64,000 nucleotides of DNA. It comes from Myxococcaceae bacterium (GTDB lineage Bacteria; Myxococcota; UBA727; JABDBI01). The notes under the pieces are model-generated. The model did not search any database. It was not told the DNA's origin and worked only from the letters and a program-made list of their open reading frames with translations. Location: contig JAECQY010000005.1 of assembly GCA_016000045.1 (NCBI GenBank), forward strand, positions 71,248 through 135,247, in the 5' to 3' direction. Numbering within the stretch: position 1 is the first letter of the stretch; every line of letters begins with the position of its first letter. The position numbers were made by a program, and so were the translations under genes. This document shows, in pieces, positions 53,001 through 61,351 of this stretch.

Positions 53001-53478
53001 CACCACCAAACAACGATTTGACGAAGCATTCCGAGCCATTAACGAACGCTTCTCGCACGTGTTCCCACGCTTGTTCCGAGGCGGGAAGGCCTGGCTCCAG
53101 CTGACTGATCCAAGCGATCTGCTAAATACGGGTGTTGAAATCTTCGCTCAACCACCGGGGAAAAAACTCGCTTCCATTGCTTTGATGAGCGGAGGAGAGA
53201 AAGCCTTGACCGCAACAAGCCTTATTTTCGCGATCTTCTTGATGAAGCCATCGCCTTTTTGCCTGCTCGATGAAGTCGATGCTCCTTTAGACGAAGCAAA
53301 CGTCGATCGATTCAGTACCCTGGTTCAAGAAATGTCCAAAGTCTCGCAGTTTATCGTCATCACTCACAATAAGCGAACGATGGAACAAAGCGACCGACTC
53401 TACGGGATCACCATGGAGCAACCCGGCATCAGCAAAGCAGTGAATGTTCGCGTGAAACAGCCCAATATCCAATCTTGA
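50080..53478 (+). CDS. smc: Chromosome segregation ATPase SMC
   Basis: 1132 aa from ATG 50080 (MQIRKLEIFGFKSFADR); an upstream TTG at 50062 would only add six residues. N-terminal ATPase half with Walker A GPNGCGKSN; long coiled coils; central hinge (about residues 510-620, around FDIPEAYESLVEDACSARLEAYLV); C-terminal half with signature LMSGGEKALTATSLIFA and Walker B FCLLDEVDAPLDEANVDRF. It organises and separates the chromosome with ScpAB, which is not in the window. Divergent from secE across 83 bases. Confidence 0.97.
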   Translation: MQIRKLEIFGFKSFADRVIIQFDEGVTGIVGPNGCGKSNVVDALRWVMGEQNAKHLRGDQMQDIIFNGSQSRGAMGLAEVTLTLENDGQGVPQDYAHFEEIEITRRLYRNGESEYEINKRACRLRDITEFFLGTGVGTKAYSIIEQGRVSNIVQAKAEDRRNLIEEAAGITKYKVRKQAAERKMESTEQNLLRIQDITREVESRLETLEKQAEKASKHQALVEQIRALELHTATLQFFEYTNRLNFLSHQSIAQEQDWLESNQAIHTEEADFQEQRSRLLYLEEKLTLTQNTIHATESSIALANQDIAFSQSTLSSRQKQTLQIQAEMKRLSERLQELSENQSHLERQSHEFEQLASKSKADMNAQFEQVQALSQTRSKLRENQQQIQNRLLLSSRTATQSQSEVQELLQKGEQLKARTRMLDQELERINEQIQDHDSQKSNFVTEIDKVRMERNEANQQISILQEELRALQPVSAEKASLKQKQVQRIALNEGRLSAVLESLQENKKPEHRNYKHLADEFDIPEAYESLVEDACSARLEAYLVASFEEGLELAKHGRIRFLPKDTKPFQFEIVRDSSEARIQWPEAIKNNTILITESGELFDTDRSCVAGAKTKSGGLLAKRRESQSLQSSLNELAKELSMLESDLHQLDQRKQSIHRELDAQRSVQQALLLTLARLEEGFRNQESTRRSLSQRLQQLNAEREKNASLSPDTDSKLEKLQKQRAQALDHHQALEMQLKEVQDEASLFEQRFVQDSETLTKRRIEAASALERQNNLIRSQEQLAKNQDDIRIQVRNLENQLLDFCQDEVQLNEQISIAQKKLETATQELQTFKIAHQEQKKTNDEKKTQIREIETKLGTKRQEMEQSQKTLTKLQLEMREQELGLQNLDQRLYEKYQVWAHEILSDYHHRSRHENSAYELGALKRQVEHLGPIHLEAIQEFREMEKRYQFLKAQGDDLTQALEQLQAAIHKINDTTKQRFDEAFRAINERFSHVFPRLFRGGKAWLQLTDPSDLLNTGVEIFAQPPGKKLASIALMSGGEKALTATSLIFAIFLMKPSPFCLLDEVDAPLDEANVDRFSTLVQEMSKVSQFIVITHNKRTMEQSDRLYGITMEQPGISKAVNVRVKQPNIQS

Positions 53479-53489
53479 CGAACGTATGC

Positions 53490-54926
53490 TCAGTCCGAAA
53501 TCTGGGTCACCGTGTGAAGGTGAACGGTATTGGTCCGCTGAGCGGGTTTCAAAGGGACTTTGGTCAAGAGAACCACCGTTTCTCCCGCCTCCACTCCCCA
53601 GCGAGTCTGTAAATTTCGATTGACGTGAGTCAAAAGCGTCTCAAAATCGGGCGGGTACTTCACAATCTCGGATTCAATCCCCCAGGTAAATAATAAGCGG
53701 CGCTGCTCATTCAAACTCGGAACATAGGCAATAATCGGCGCTTTCGGTCGATACGCACTCACCAATTTCGCCGTATGGCCCGATCCGGTGAAAATAGCGA
53801 TCGCCTTGGCTTGCAACTCTTGGGCCGCGTGCGTTCCAGCAAGAGAAGCGGCATTTTGATGCTGTTGATTCGAGTGAGCCCAGAGCTTCGCTTGTGTATG
53901 CCAATAGGGCATGAGATCCGAATTTTCTACCTCGCGAATAATTCGATCCATCGTTTTTACCGCTTCAACGGGGTAATCCCCCGATGCGGTTTCCGCAGAG
54001 AGCATCAACATGTCCGCCCCGTCTAAAACGGCGTTGGCCACGTCGCTTGCTTCGGCTCGAGTGGGCCTGGCGCAGCTGATCATGGACTCCAACATTTGAG
54101 TCGCTACGACCACCGTTTTTCCCTGAGCACTGCACAGTGATACGATCTTTTTCTGAGCGATGGGAACCTGTTCCAGAGGCAATTCGACTCCCAGATCCCC
54201 TCGAGCCACCATGATGCCATCCGATTCTTCGATAATCTCCTCTAAGCAGTTCATGGCCTGAGGCTTTTCAATTTTGGCAAACACCAAAGGCCTGACTTTT
54301 GACTGCGCCAACTCTCGCCTTAGCAGGCGTACATCTTCCGCCGAACGCACAAAAGACAAAGCCACGGCATCGACTCCCATTTCGGCCCCAAAATGCACAT
54401 CTTGAATATCTTTCTCAGTTAAGCTCGGAATCGATAGCCCCCCCGAAGGCAAGTTGATTCCCTTGTTGCTTTTGAGAATCCCTCCAAAGACAACTTCGCA
54501 CAAAACTTCTCGAGCTCCATCGCTCTCTAAGCAACGAAGCCCGATTTTTCCGTCGTCCAAGAGGATTAAATCCCCTGGCTTCACGTCTTTGGGGAGCCCC
54601 AAATATTGCGTGCCAAAGCGCTCTGGCGTTCCGAGTAAGTCTTCGGTTGTCATGCGCGTTTGATGGCCAGCTTCGAGCAAAATACCCTCTCCCAGCATCC
54701 GCCTGGTTCGAATCTTAGGACCTTGTAAATCCTGCAAAACTCCCACCGCCTTTCCAAGGTGCGCAGCGACCGAACGGACTCGATGGATCACCGCTCGGTG
54801 CGTTTCTTGATCGCCATGCGAAAAGTTAATTCGTGCAACGCTCATGCCTGCCAGAATTAAGGCTTCAATCTGTTCTTCGGAAGAAGAAGCCGGGCCCAGC
54901 GTACACATCATTCGAGTTCGACGCAT
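53490..54926 (-). CDS. pyk: Pyruvate kinase
   Basis: Last step of glycolysis, phosphoenolpyruvate + ADP to pyruvate + ATP. 478 aa. ARINFSHGDQETHR (K+/ADP site), LLDDGKIGL, VFAKIEKPQAM (catalytic Lys), and DGIMVARGDLGVELPLEQVPIAQKKI (metal-binding Glu/Asp in MVARGDLG). VVATQMLESMI is also conserved. Cytoplasmic; probably last of the mreB-to-rodA unit, 3 bases after rodA. Confidence 0.96.
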   Translation of the reverse strand: MRRTRMMCTLGPASSSEEQIEALILAGMSVARINFSHGDQETHRAVIHRVRSVAAHLGKAVGVLQDLQGPKIRTRRMLGEGILLEAGHQTRMTTEDLLGTPERFGTQYLGLPKDVKPGDLILLDDGKIGLRCLESDGAREVLCEVVFGGILKSNKGINLPSGGLSIPSLTEKDIQDVHFGAEMGVDAVALSFVRSAEDVRLLRRELAQSKVRPLVFAKIEKPQAMNCLEEIIEESDGIMVARGDLGVELPLEQVPIAQKKIVSLCSAQGKTVVVATQMLESMISCARPTRAEASDVANAVLDGADMLMLSAETASGDYPVEAVKTMDRIIREVENSDLMPYWHTQAKLWAHSNQQHQNAASLAGTHAAQELQAKAIAIFTGSGHTAKLVSAYRPKAPIIAYVPSLNEQRRLLFTWGIESEIVKYPPDFETLLTHVNRNLQTRWGVEAGETVVLLTKVPLKPAQRTNTVHLHTVTQISD

Positions 54927-54929
54927 CTT

Positions 54930-56201
54930 TTATTTTACCTTCCGCCATATGGCGACATTGATACAAATCGATAAAGCGGCTATCTGGATCAACATCGAAG
55001 CTCCACCATAGCTCACGAAGGGCAAAGGAACTCCCGCCACCGGCAAGAGCCCAATCACCATCCCGACATTCACCAACCAATGCCAAAAAATAACGGATGT
55101 GGCTCCCACTACCAACAAAGTTGCAAAGCGATCGTGGGCTTTCGTGGCGATGCGGAGCATGGATAAGATCAGCGCTAAGAACAGAGCCAGGACTCCAAAC
55201 GCCCCCACAAAGCCCCATTCTTCTGCCAAAACCGAGAAAACAAAGTCTGTGTGGTTCTCAGGTAAGAACGAAAGTTGCGTTTGAGTGCCCTCACCGTAGC
55301 CCTTGCCTAAAAATTGGCCTGACCCAACGGCGATAATCGACTGCATGGCTTGATAGCCTTTTCCTCTCACATCGGCATCGGGATCCAGAAACGTATAGAC
55401 TCGATGCTTCTGGTAATCATGCAAGAAGAAGTTCCAACCAATCACTGCAGCACTGATGGCCACAACTCCGATCAACACCAAGGAAAAAGTCCGGACTCCA
55501 CAAAAAAGCACCATCGTTCCAGAAATGGCTAAAACAATGGTCCCAGTCGCTAAGTCCGGTTCTACGGCGATCAGCAAAAAGGGTACCAGCATCACATCTC
55601 CAAGCGCGACCCAACGTTCCAAACGAAAACCTTCTCTCATGATCACTTGAATGGAAAGAAACAGCCAACCAACAGCCAATAGGATCAACAGGATCGCCGC
55701 GATGCGATACTCTGGAAACTTCTTGATCACCCCAATCGCCACTCCAATCAGGGCAAGAGGCCTGGATGGGTTCAGAGGGCGCAAAATGTCTAAGAGGCCA
55801 TAACCGCCTGCCATTTGAAAGTTTGTACAATAACGAGCGGTTGCAAGCACAGCAGCGATTTTCGCTAATTCAGACGGCTGCAAACGCATAAAGCCCAAAT
55901 CAATCCAACGTTGCCCCCCTTTGGCCACAATGCCAAAAACAAGCACACCCAATAAAAGGCCCATCACAGCGATGTAGAAAGGATAAGCCACCCACTCCAG
56001 GGTTCGCGTTTGAACAAAAACAATCACCACACCCAAAGTCACTGCTATCCCCAGCCAAATCAATTGATAAATGTACAAGTTAGGCTGAGTCGCTTTGGCA
56101 GCGGAAAAAATATTCACCACCCCAATCAAACACAAGAGCATCGCATAAACAAAGAGACCTAATGGAAATCGAACTCGAAAAGAACTATTTTTGCTTCGCA
56201 T
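54930..56201 (-). CDS. rodA: Peptidoglycan glycosyltransferase RodA
   Basis: 423 aa SEDS polymerase that works with PBP2 in side-wall growth. About ten helices. RWIDLGFMRLQPSELAKIAAVLATARY (conserved R.I.LG....QPSE), FVEPDLATGTIV-type motif AVEPDLATGTIVLAISG, SFLPENHTDFVFSVLAEEWGFVGA, and PVAGVPLPFVSYGGASML are all family signatures. It has about 50 more residues than E. coli RodA, mainly between helices 4 and 5. Overlaps mrdA by 17 bases. Confidence 0.95.
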   Translation of the reverse strand: MRSKNSSFRVRFPLGLFVYAMLLCLIGVVNIFSAAKATQPNLYIYQLIWLGIAVTLGVVIVFVQTRTLEWVAYPFYIAVMGLLLGVLVFGIVAKGGQRWIDLGFMRLQPSELAKIAAVLATARYCTNFQMAGGYGLLDILRPLNPSRPLALIGVAIGVIKKFPEYRIAAILLILLAVGWLFLSIQVIMREGFRLERWVALGDVMLVPFLLIAVEPDLATGTIVLAISGTMVLFCGVRTFSLVLIGVVAISAAVIGWNFFLHDYQKHRVYTFLDPDADVRGKGYQAMQSIIAVGSGQFLGKGYGEGTQTQLSFLPENHTDFVFSVLAEEWGFVGAFGVLALFLALILSMLRIATKAHDRFATLLVVGATSVIFWHWLVNVGMVIGLLPVAGVPLPFVSYGGASMLIQIAALSICINVAIWRKVK

Positions 56202-58305
56202 ACCGACCTTTCATTCGAACTTTTTCAAACCAAGTCTTGATCACCTCAACCACCACAGGAGCGGAGGTTGAACCTCCGAAGCCTCCATGCTCAGTCATGG
56301 CAACGACCACGATTTCAGGTTTATCCGCTGGAGCAAATCCCACAAACCACGCATGATCACGCTCCCAATACGCCACTTTGCTCGGATCTAAGTGCTTCAC
56401 CGCTTTGGACAAACGAACCACCTGAGCGGTCCCCGTTTTTCCACCGATCACCACTCCAGACTCTTTGAGCCATTGAGCCAATTCTGGCAAATCAGACCGA
56501 TAGCGCAAGGCATGGACGGTTCCACCCGGTTCAAAAACATGAGACAACGCTTCCTTGACCAACCCCAAATTCCGAACGCTGTCTTTTAAATGAGCCACGG
56601 GCACAGGTTTCTTGACTTCTATGCGATGACCTTCTACGTCTTGGATTTCGCGAACCAACTGAGGACGATAGAGTGTACCTCCGTTAACAATCGCATCGTA
56701 AGCGACCGCGAGTTGCAAAGGCGTTACGGCAACATCTCCTTGCCCGATTCCACTGTTGACGACCTGGCCGGAGGTATAATAACCAAGTCGCTTCTTATAA
56801 TAAGCCTGATCAGGCATGATGCCCGGAATCTCCATATCCAACTCGACTCCCGTTTTTCTACCAAAACCAAGCAGTCGTGCGGTCTGGGCCAAACGTTCGG
56901 AGCCTAGTTCATAAGCCAAGTTGTAGAAAAATGCATCGCACGACGTCTTTAGCGCTTCGATGACATCGACACTCCCATGCCCTTCTCGTTTGTAACAGCG
57001 CCAGCTCGCTCGACCAAGATGAAATAAACCATTGCAATATTTTCGATCCCTGAGCCCGACTAATTCGTGTTCAAATCCAGCCACTGCGGTAATCGCTTTA
57101 AAAGTGCTACCTGGAGCGTAGTGCTCTTGGATGGATTTATTGAGCCAAGGTTTTAAGGGATCGAGGGTGAGACTCTGAAATGCTTTTCGATTATTTCGTG
57201 CAAGAAGGCGATTGGGATCGTAGTTTGGGAAACTGGCCATCGCCAAAACAAAACCGGTCCCCACTTCTAGAGCAACAATGGAACCCGCCTTCCCTGAAAA
57301 TGCTTTCTCAGCGGCTGCTTGCAGCTCTGCATCCATCGATAACACGATCGACTTCCCAGGAATGGAAGGTTCTACTCGATCATCGCCCAACCAGTCTTGT
57401 TCCAGCGCATCCGAATACCGCCTCCCCTTGGCATCGACTACCACTCGTTCGAAGCCATCCACTCCTCGAAGAACCGATTCGTACACGAGCTCGATCCCTT
57501 TTCGCCCCATCTTTTGACCTTGCCGATAATCGGTTTTTTTTTGAAGCTCAGAAGCAGAGATCTCATTCACATAACCAAGCGCGTGAGCTGCCATCGGACC
57601 ATTCACATAGCGACGACGAATCGAATCAAATAAAGACAATCCAGGCAAGGTACCCAGTGAAATAGCAGATTCTAATCGCGCATAAGCTTCAAAATCCAAA
57701 TCCGGAACGAGCAAAATTGCTTTATATTGCCCTAAACCAGACGATTTTTTGGCAGCTGCCTTCCAATAAACTTCCATTTCTTCGGCAGAGATTCCAAGCA
57801 ACTGAGTCAATTCAATTAAAGCTCCTGCCTGATTGGGAAACATCAGCGGATCAATGACCAGATCGCAGTCTTGCAAAAAAGCACCAGAGATTGGATTCGA
57901 CTGCATCCAAGACTCCAATCCCTGGCAAGACTGGGAATTCAACTTTTTCAAGGTGAATTCCGTTTTAGCCGCTTGGATTTGCTCGGCCGCCCGTCTCATA
58001 TCGGCTCGTTTGTAATGAAGCCATGGCGCCATTCTTTTTACGGTTGACTGCACATCCGGAAAAAGTGAGAATGTAATGTACAGGTCGTGAGAAGGACGGT
58101 TATCGACTAAAATGACTCCTGCTTGGTCCATAATCAGACCTCGACTATGAGGAATGAGTCGTTCTTGTATGAAGTTGCTTTCGCTTCGGTCTAGATAATA
58201 ATCGCCACGAATCAGCTGCAAATAAAAAAGTCTCACTCCAAGAAGCACAAAAATGATCACTGGAACGATATTTAAAAGAGCGAATTTTCTATCCGAAAAA
58301 ACCAT
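56185..58305 (-). CDS. mrdA: Penicillin-binding protein 2 (elongasome transpeptidase)
   Basis: 706 aa. Single N-terminal helix (VPVIIFVLLGVRLFYLQLIRG), pedestal domain with RGLIMDQAGVILVDNRPS, then the transpeptidase domain. SxxK is S400-T-F-K403, SxN-like SCD is at 455-457, and KTG is at 623-625. YVNGPMAAHALGYVNEIS and GRKGIELVYESVLRG are typical of class B PBP2. Cross-links new side-wall strands; target of mecillinam-type beta-lactams in relatives. Confidence 0.96.
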   Translation of the reverse strand: MVFSDRKFALLNIVPVIIFVLLGVRLFYLQLIRGDYYLDRSESNFIQERLIPHSRGLIMDQAGVILVDNRPSHDLYITFSLFPDVQSTVKRMAPWLHYKRADMRRAAEQIQAAKTEFTLKKLNSQSCQGLESWMQSNPISGAFLQDCDLVIDPLMFPNQAGALIELTQLLGISAEEMEVYWKAAAKKSSGLGQYKAILLVPDLDFEAYARLESAISLGTLPGLSLFDSIRRRYVNGPMAAHALGYVNEISASELQKKTDYRQGQKMGRKGIELVYESVLRGVDGFERVVVDAKGRRYSDALEQDWLGDDRVEPSIPGKSIVLSMDAELQAAAEKAFSGKAGSIVALEVGTGFVLAMASFPNYDPNRLLARNNRKAFQSLTLDPLKPWLNKSIQEHYAPGSTFKAITAVAGFEHELVGLRDRKYCNGLFHLGRASWRCYKREGHGSVDVIEALKTSCDAFFYNLAYELGSERLAQTARLLGFGRKTGVELDMEIPGIMPDQAYYKKRLGYYTSGQVVNSGIGQGDVAVTPLQLAVAYDAIVNGGTLYRPQLVREIQDVEGHRIEVKKPVPVAHLKDSVRNLGLVKEALSHVFEPGGTVHALRYRSDLPELAQWLKESGVVIGGKTGTAQVVRLSKAVKHLDPSKVAYWERDHAWFVGFAPADKPEIVVVAMTEHGGFGGSTSAPVVVEVIKTWFEKVRMKGRYAKQK

Positions 58306-58308
58306 AAT

Positions 58309-58764
58309 TTAATCTATTTTAATAATTGATTTAGGCAAACAATAAAACACTAAAATTCCAAAAAAACAATCCAATAAAGGCCCAATCATCAAACTGGCCC
58401 AGCTCAGTTGATCGAAATAGGATAGAATTATCCGATCCAGCCAAGATACCCCCAACAAAAGCCCAATCAACATCGGCCAGTGAGGCTTTCCTAAAAGCGC
58501 ACAGGTTAGCAAAGCAATGGCACCCGTCAAAGAAGTCGCCAGCAAAGCCGCCCCAGAAGAGTTGGTCGTCAAGATGTCTAATACGATTCCAGCAACGACG
58601 ATACCCCACATGGCCTCAAAGGTTTCTAGGCAAACAACCCCTGCAACGACTCCGATTGGCCCCAGCAAAAGATACGGATTGCTCACGTGAAAGAGGACAG
58701 GAAAAACAGCCAAAAGCGCCTGCAGAACCAGAGTCAGAGCCAAAACCAAAAAGACCGCTATCAT
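58309..58764 (-). CDS. mreD: Rod-shape protein MreD
   Basis: 151 aa, nearly all hydrophobic, with five or so predicted helices (MIAVFLVLALTLVLQALLAVFPVLF; ...GPIGVVAGVVCLETFEAMWGIVVAGIVLDILT). The position between mreC (4-base overlap) and mrdA (3 bases away) supports the assignment more than sequence alone, since MreD is poorly conserved. Confidence 0.85.
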   Translation of the reverse strand: MIAVFLVLALTLVLQALLAVFPVLFHVSNPYLLLGPIGVVAGVVCLETFEAMWGIVVAGIVLDILTTNSSGAALLATSLTGAIALLTCALLGKPHWPMLIGLLLGVSWLDRIILSYFDQLSWASLMIGPLLDCFFGILVFYCLPKSIIKID

Positions 58765-59633
58765 AGTTTGGGGCTCATTCTCAAAGACTGAGAAATCGCT
58801 TCTCGCCTTTGGGCTGGCGCATCTTGATTCGTTTTAGTTAAAATCAAAACTTCTTCTAAGTGATTAAAACGCACAAAGGGCTCGATTTGAGCTTCAACAT
58901 ACAAACCCTGACGGTGATTTTCAACTTTGGATACTCGCCCAACCGGCATGCCTTCGGGGAATTTGGCACCAACACCCGATGTGACAACCACATCGCCTTC
59001 ACGAACATCCTGAAGACGATCGAAGTCTCGAACCAGCGTCCCACGCATAATTCCTTTGGCTCGGGATCGTTCGAGTACTACATCGATGGCACTGGAAGTG
59101 TCCGTCAGTAAAAGTACTTGGCTGCTGTGCTTGCCCACCAACATGACTTGACCGACGGCACCCGAAGGAACCATCACGGCGTCACCTTTCTTAACTCCGG
59201 CAGCACTACCGCGATCAATTTGTATATTTCGAACCAGCGGAGCTCCGAGTTCTCCAATAATCGAAGCCCCCACAACACGTTCTTTCAGCCCTCGTTCCGC
59301 TGAAAAACCCAACAACACACGAAGCCTTTGATTCTCTTGCTCACTTTCGGTCAAGAGAATTTCCAAAGCTCGAACTTCAGGTTTCATCTTGCGAAGTTCA
59401 AATACTTCTTGTTCGTTTTCACGATTCAGACGCACTCGGTAGACAAGATCTGTGACTCCGCCAAAAAGCCAAAGCATACTTTGCTGAATCGAGCTCGATA
59501 AATCCAGAATAATACCCGAAGTCACTTCGGACAAAGCGGGTGCTTTTCGACGAAACCGAGAAACCACGAAAGGGGCCGCTAAGAGACAAGCGACGGCTAC
59601 CAACGTTTTAAATTTACCTAAAAATCTCCACAC
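58761..59633 (-). CDS. mreC: Rod-shape protein MreC
   Basis: 290 aa. One membrane helix (TLVAVACLLAAPFVVSRF), a coiled coil (RLNRENEQEVFELRKMKPEVRALEILLTESEQENQRLR), and the double beta-barrel domain with DRGSAAGVKKGDAVMVPSGAVGQV and VREGDVVVTSGVGAKFPEGMPVGRV. A periplasmic scaffold that activates PBP2. Eight bases after mreB. Confidence 0.95.
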   Translation of the reverse strand: MWRFLGKFKTLVAVACLLAAPFVVSRFRRKAPALSEVTSGIILDLSSSIQQSMLWLFGGVTDLVYRVRLNRENEQEVFELRKMKPEVRALEILLTESEQENQRLRVLLGFSAERGLKERVVGASIIGELGAPLVRNIQIDRGSAAGVKKGDAVMVPSGAVGQVMLVGKHSSQVLLLTDTSSAIDVVLERSRAKGIMRGTLVRDFDRLQDVREGDVVVTSGVGAKFPEGMPVGRVSKVENHRQGLYVEAQIEPFVRFNHLEEVLILTKTNQDAPAQRREAISQSLRMSPKL

Positions 59634-59641
59634 ACCTGCGC

Positions 59642-60673
59642 CTAAATTGTCAAAACTTGTTTTAATCGATCGAGCTCTTCCAACACCTTACCGGCTCCCA
59701 AAACGGTTCCGCACAACGGATCTGCTGCCAAAACCACGGGAACACCGGTCTCTTTTTGCAACAAAACATCTAAGTTTCGAAGCAAAGAGCCCCCCCCAGA
59801 TAGGATTATACCCCGATCAACGATATCGGATGCAAGCTCTGGAGGTGTTCTTTCTAAACTCATGCGAACCGCTTCCGCAATCGCGGCGATGGGTTCACAC
59901 ATAGCTTCTCGAATTTCATCGCAACCGACTTCAATGGTCCGAGGCACTCCCGCAATGATGTCTCGACCTTTGACTTCCATCGTTCCCAAGCTGTCATCGG
60001 GAAACGCCGACCCCAATCGAATTTTAATCTGCTCAGCGGTTCTCTCCCCAATCAAGAGCGAATAACGCTTCTTAATGGCCGCGGTAATCGCGTCATCCAG
60101 GTTGTCTCCCCCAATTCGAACCGAATGGCTAAAAACAATTCCACCCAGTGAAATAACCGCCACCTCTGTCGTTCCACCGCCAATATCAACAATCATATTG
60201 CCATAAGGCTCTGTAATGGGCATCCCCGCGCCAATCGCTGCCGCCATGGGTTCTTCGATCAAAAAGACCTCTCCCGCGTTAGCCGCTTCCGCGGCTTCTT
60301 TGACGGCTCGCTTTTCTACTTCCGTAATTCCGACGGGAACTCCCACGACCACCCGAGGTCTTAGAAACGACATGCGCCCCAGAACTCGAGCAATAAAAGT
60401 CTTAAGCATTTCAGCCGTCGCATCAAAATCGGAGATGACGCCTTTTTGAACAGGACGAATGGCATTGATGGCGCTGGGAGTTCGGCCCAACATATCTTTC
60501 GCTTCGCGGCCTACGGCCACCACTCGATTCTTTCCCGAAATACGCTGATCCACCGCGACAACGCTTGGCTCGTTAATGACAATTCCACGTCCGTGAAGAA
60601 ACAGAAGCGTATTTGAAGTTCCTAAATCAATCGCAATATCGCTGGAGAGCCAGCCGGTCAAAAAACGAGCCAT
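59642..60673 (-). CDS. mreB: Rod-shape actin homologue MreB
   Basis: 343 aa from ATG 60673 (MARFLTGWLSSDIAIDLGTSN); AAGGAT about 8 bases upstream supports this over the longer open frame. Phosphate loops DIAIDLGTSNTLLFLHGRGIVINEPSVVA and MIVDIGGGTTEVAVISLGG, and GIILSGGGSLLRNLD, are typical. Directs cell-wall synthesis along the side wall. First gene of mreB-mreC-mreD-mrdA-rodA(-pyk). Confidence 0.97.
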   Translation of the reverse strand: MARFLTGWLSSDIAIDLGTSNTLLFLHGRGIVINEPSVVAVDQRISGKNRVVAVGREAKDMLGRTPSAINAIRPVQKGVISDFDATAEMLKTFIARVLGRMSFLRPRVVVGVPVGITEVEKRAVKEAAEAANAGEVFLIEEPMAAAIGAGMPITEPYGNMIVDIGGGTTEVAVISLGGIVFSHSVRIGGDNLDDAITAAIKKRYSLLIGERTAEQIKIRLGSAFPDDSLGTMEVKGRDIIAGVPRTIEVGCDEIREAMCEPIAAIAEAVRMSLERTPPELASDIVDRGIILSGGGSLLRNLDVLLQKETGVPVVLAADPLCGTVLGAGKVLEELDRLKQVLTI

Positions 60674-60730
60674 CTTGATTATCCTTACTACTCTAGTTAG
60701 TATCGCTTTTGAATCAAAAAAGGAAAAAAA

Positions 60731-61315
60731 ATGCTTGATCTGATGCGACAAAATTCAAACTCTTGGGCGACCGGCCTCCTCTTTGCCGTGATTATTTTTG
60801 TTTTTGCCATTAATTTCGGCCCGTGGGCAGGAAACCTTCAAGGTGAACTGAAATACGCGGCGGAAGTAAACGGCCATGTGATCACGTTTCAAGAATACCA
60901 AATGGCCTACGCGGCCCAAATTCGCTCCATTCAAGCTTTACAGCCTGATTTTAACCCCGATGACTCCCCGGAGCAAATTCTCAAAACCCTGGTTCTGGAT
61001 CACTTAATCGCTAAAACCTTGCTGGCACAAACGGCAAAAAACCAAGGCTTCGTCGTCACAGACACTCAATTGGCCCATTTCATTCGCACTCATATTTTTG
61101 ACAAAGCCCAGAAAATGGATCGCGAAACGTATCGGCGAGCCATCTACTCAAGTTACCATATGAGCGAAAATCAGTTTGAGTCTCAACTGAGGCAGGATTT
61201 AGCGTCGGAGCAATTGTCTCAGCTGATTCAATCAACCGTTCAATCTGAGCGCGGAGCTGCGTTTCTCGATGAATATGTTGCATTTCTCAGAAAAAAAGCT
61301 TCCGTTAAGATCTAA
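60731..61315 (+). CDS. Membrane-anchored SurA/PpiD-type N-terminal domain protein
   Basis: 194 aa. An N-terminal segment MLDLMRQNSNSWATGLLFAVIIFVFAINFGPW makes a membrane anchor as in PpiD. Then comes a chaperone domain: EVNGHVITFQEYQMAYAAQIRSIQAL, LVLDHLIAKTLLAQTAKNQGFVVTDTQLAHFI, and QLRQDLASEQL. No parvulin (PPIase) domain follows, unlike full PpiD (about 620 aa). It probably acts as a periplasmic chaperone at the Sec exit. Divergent from mreB across 57 bases. Confidence 0.8.
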   Translation: MLDLMRQNSNSWATGLLFAVIIFVFAINFGPWAGNLQGELKYAAEVNGHVITFQEYQMAYAAQIRSIQALQPDFNPDDSPEQILKTLVLDHLIAKTLLAQTAKNQGFVVTDTQLAHFIRTHIFDKAQKMDRETYRRAIYSSYHMSENQFESQLRQDLASEQLSQLIQSTVQSERGAAFLDEYVAFLRKKASVKI

Positions 61316-61351
61316 ATACGACCTGCATTGACAGGTCTTTGCGATTTAACG

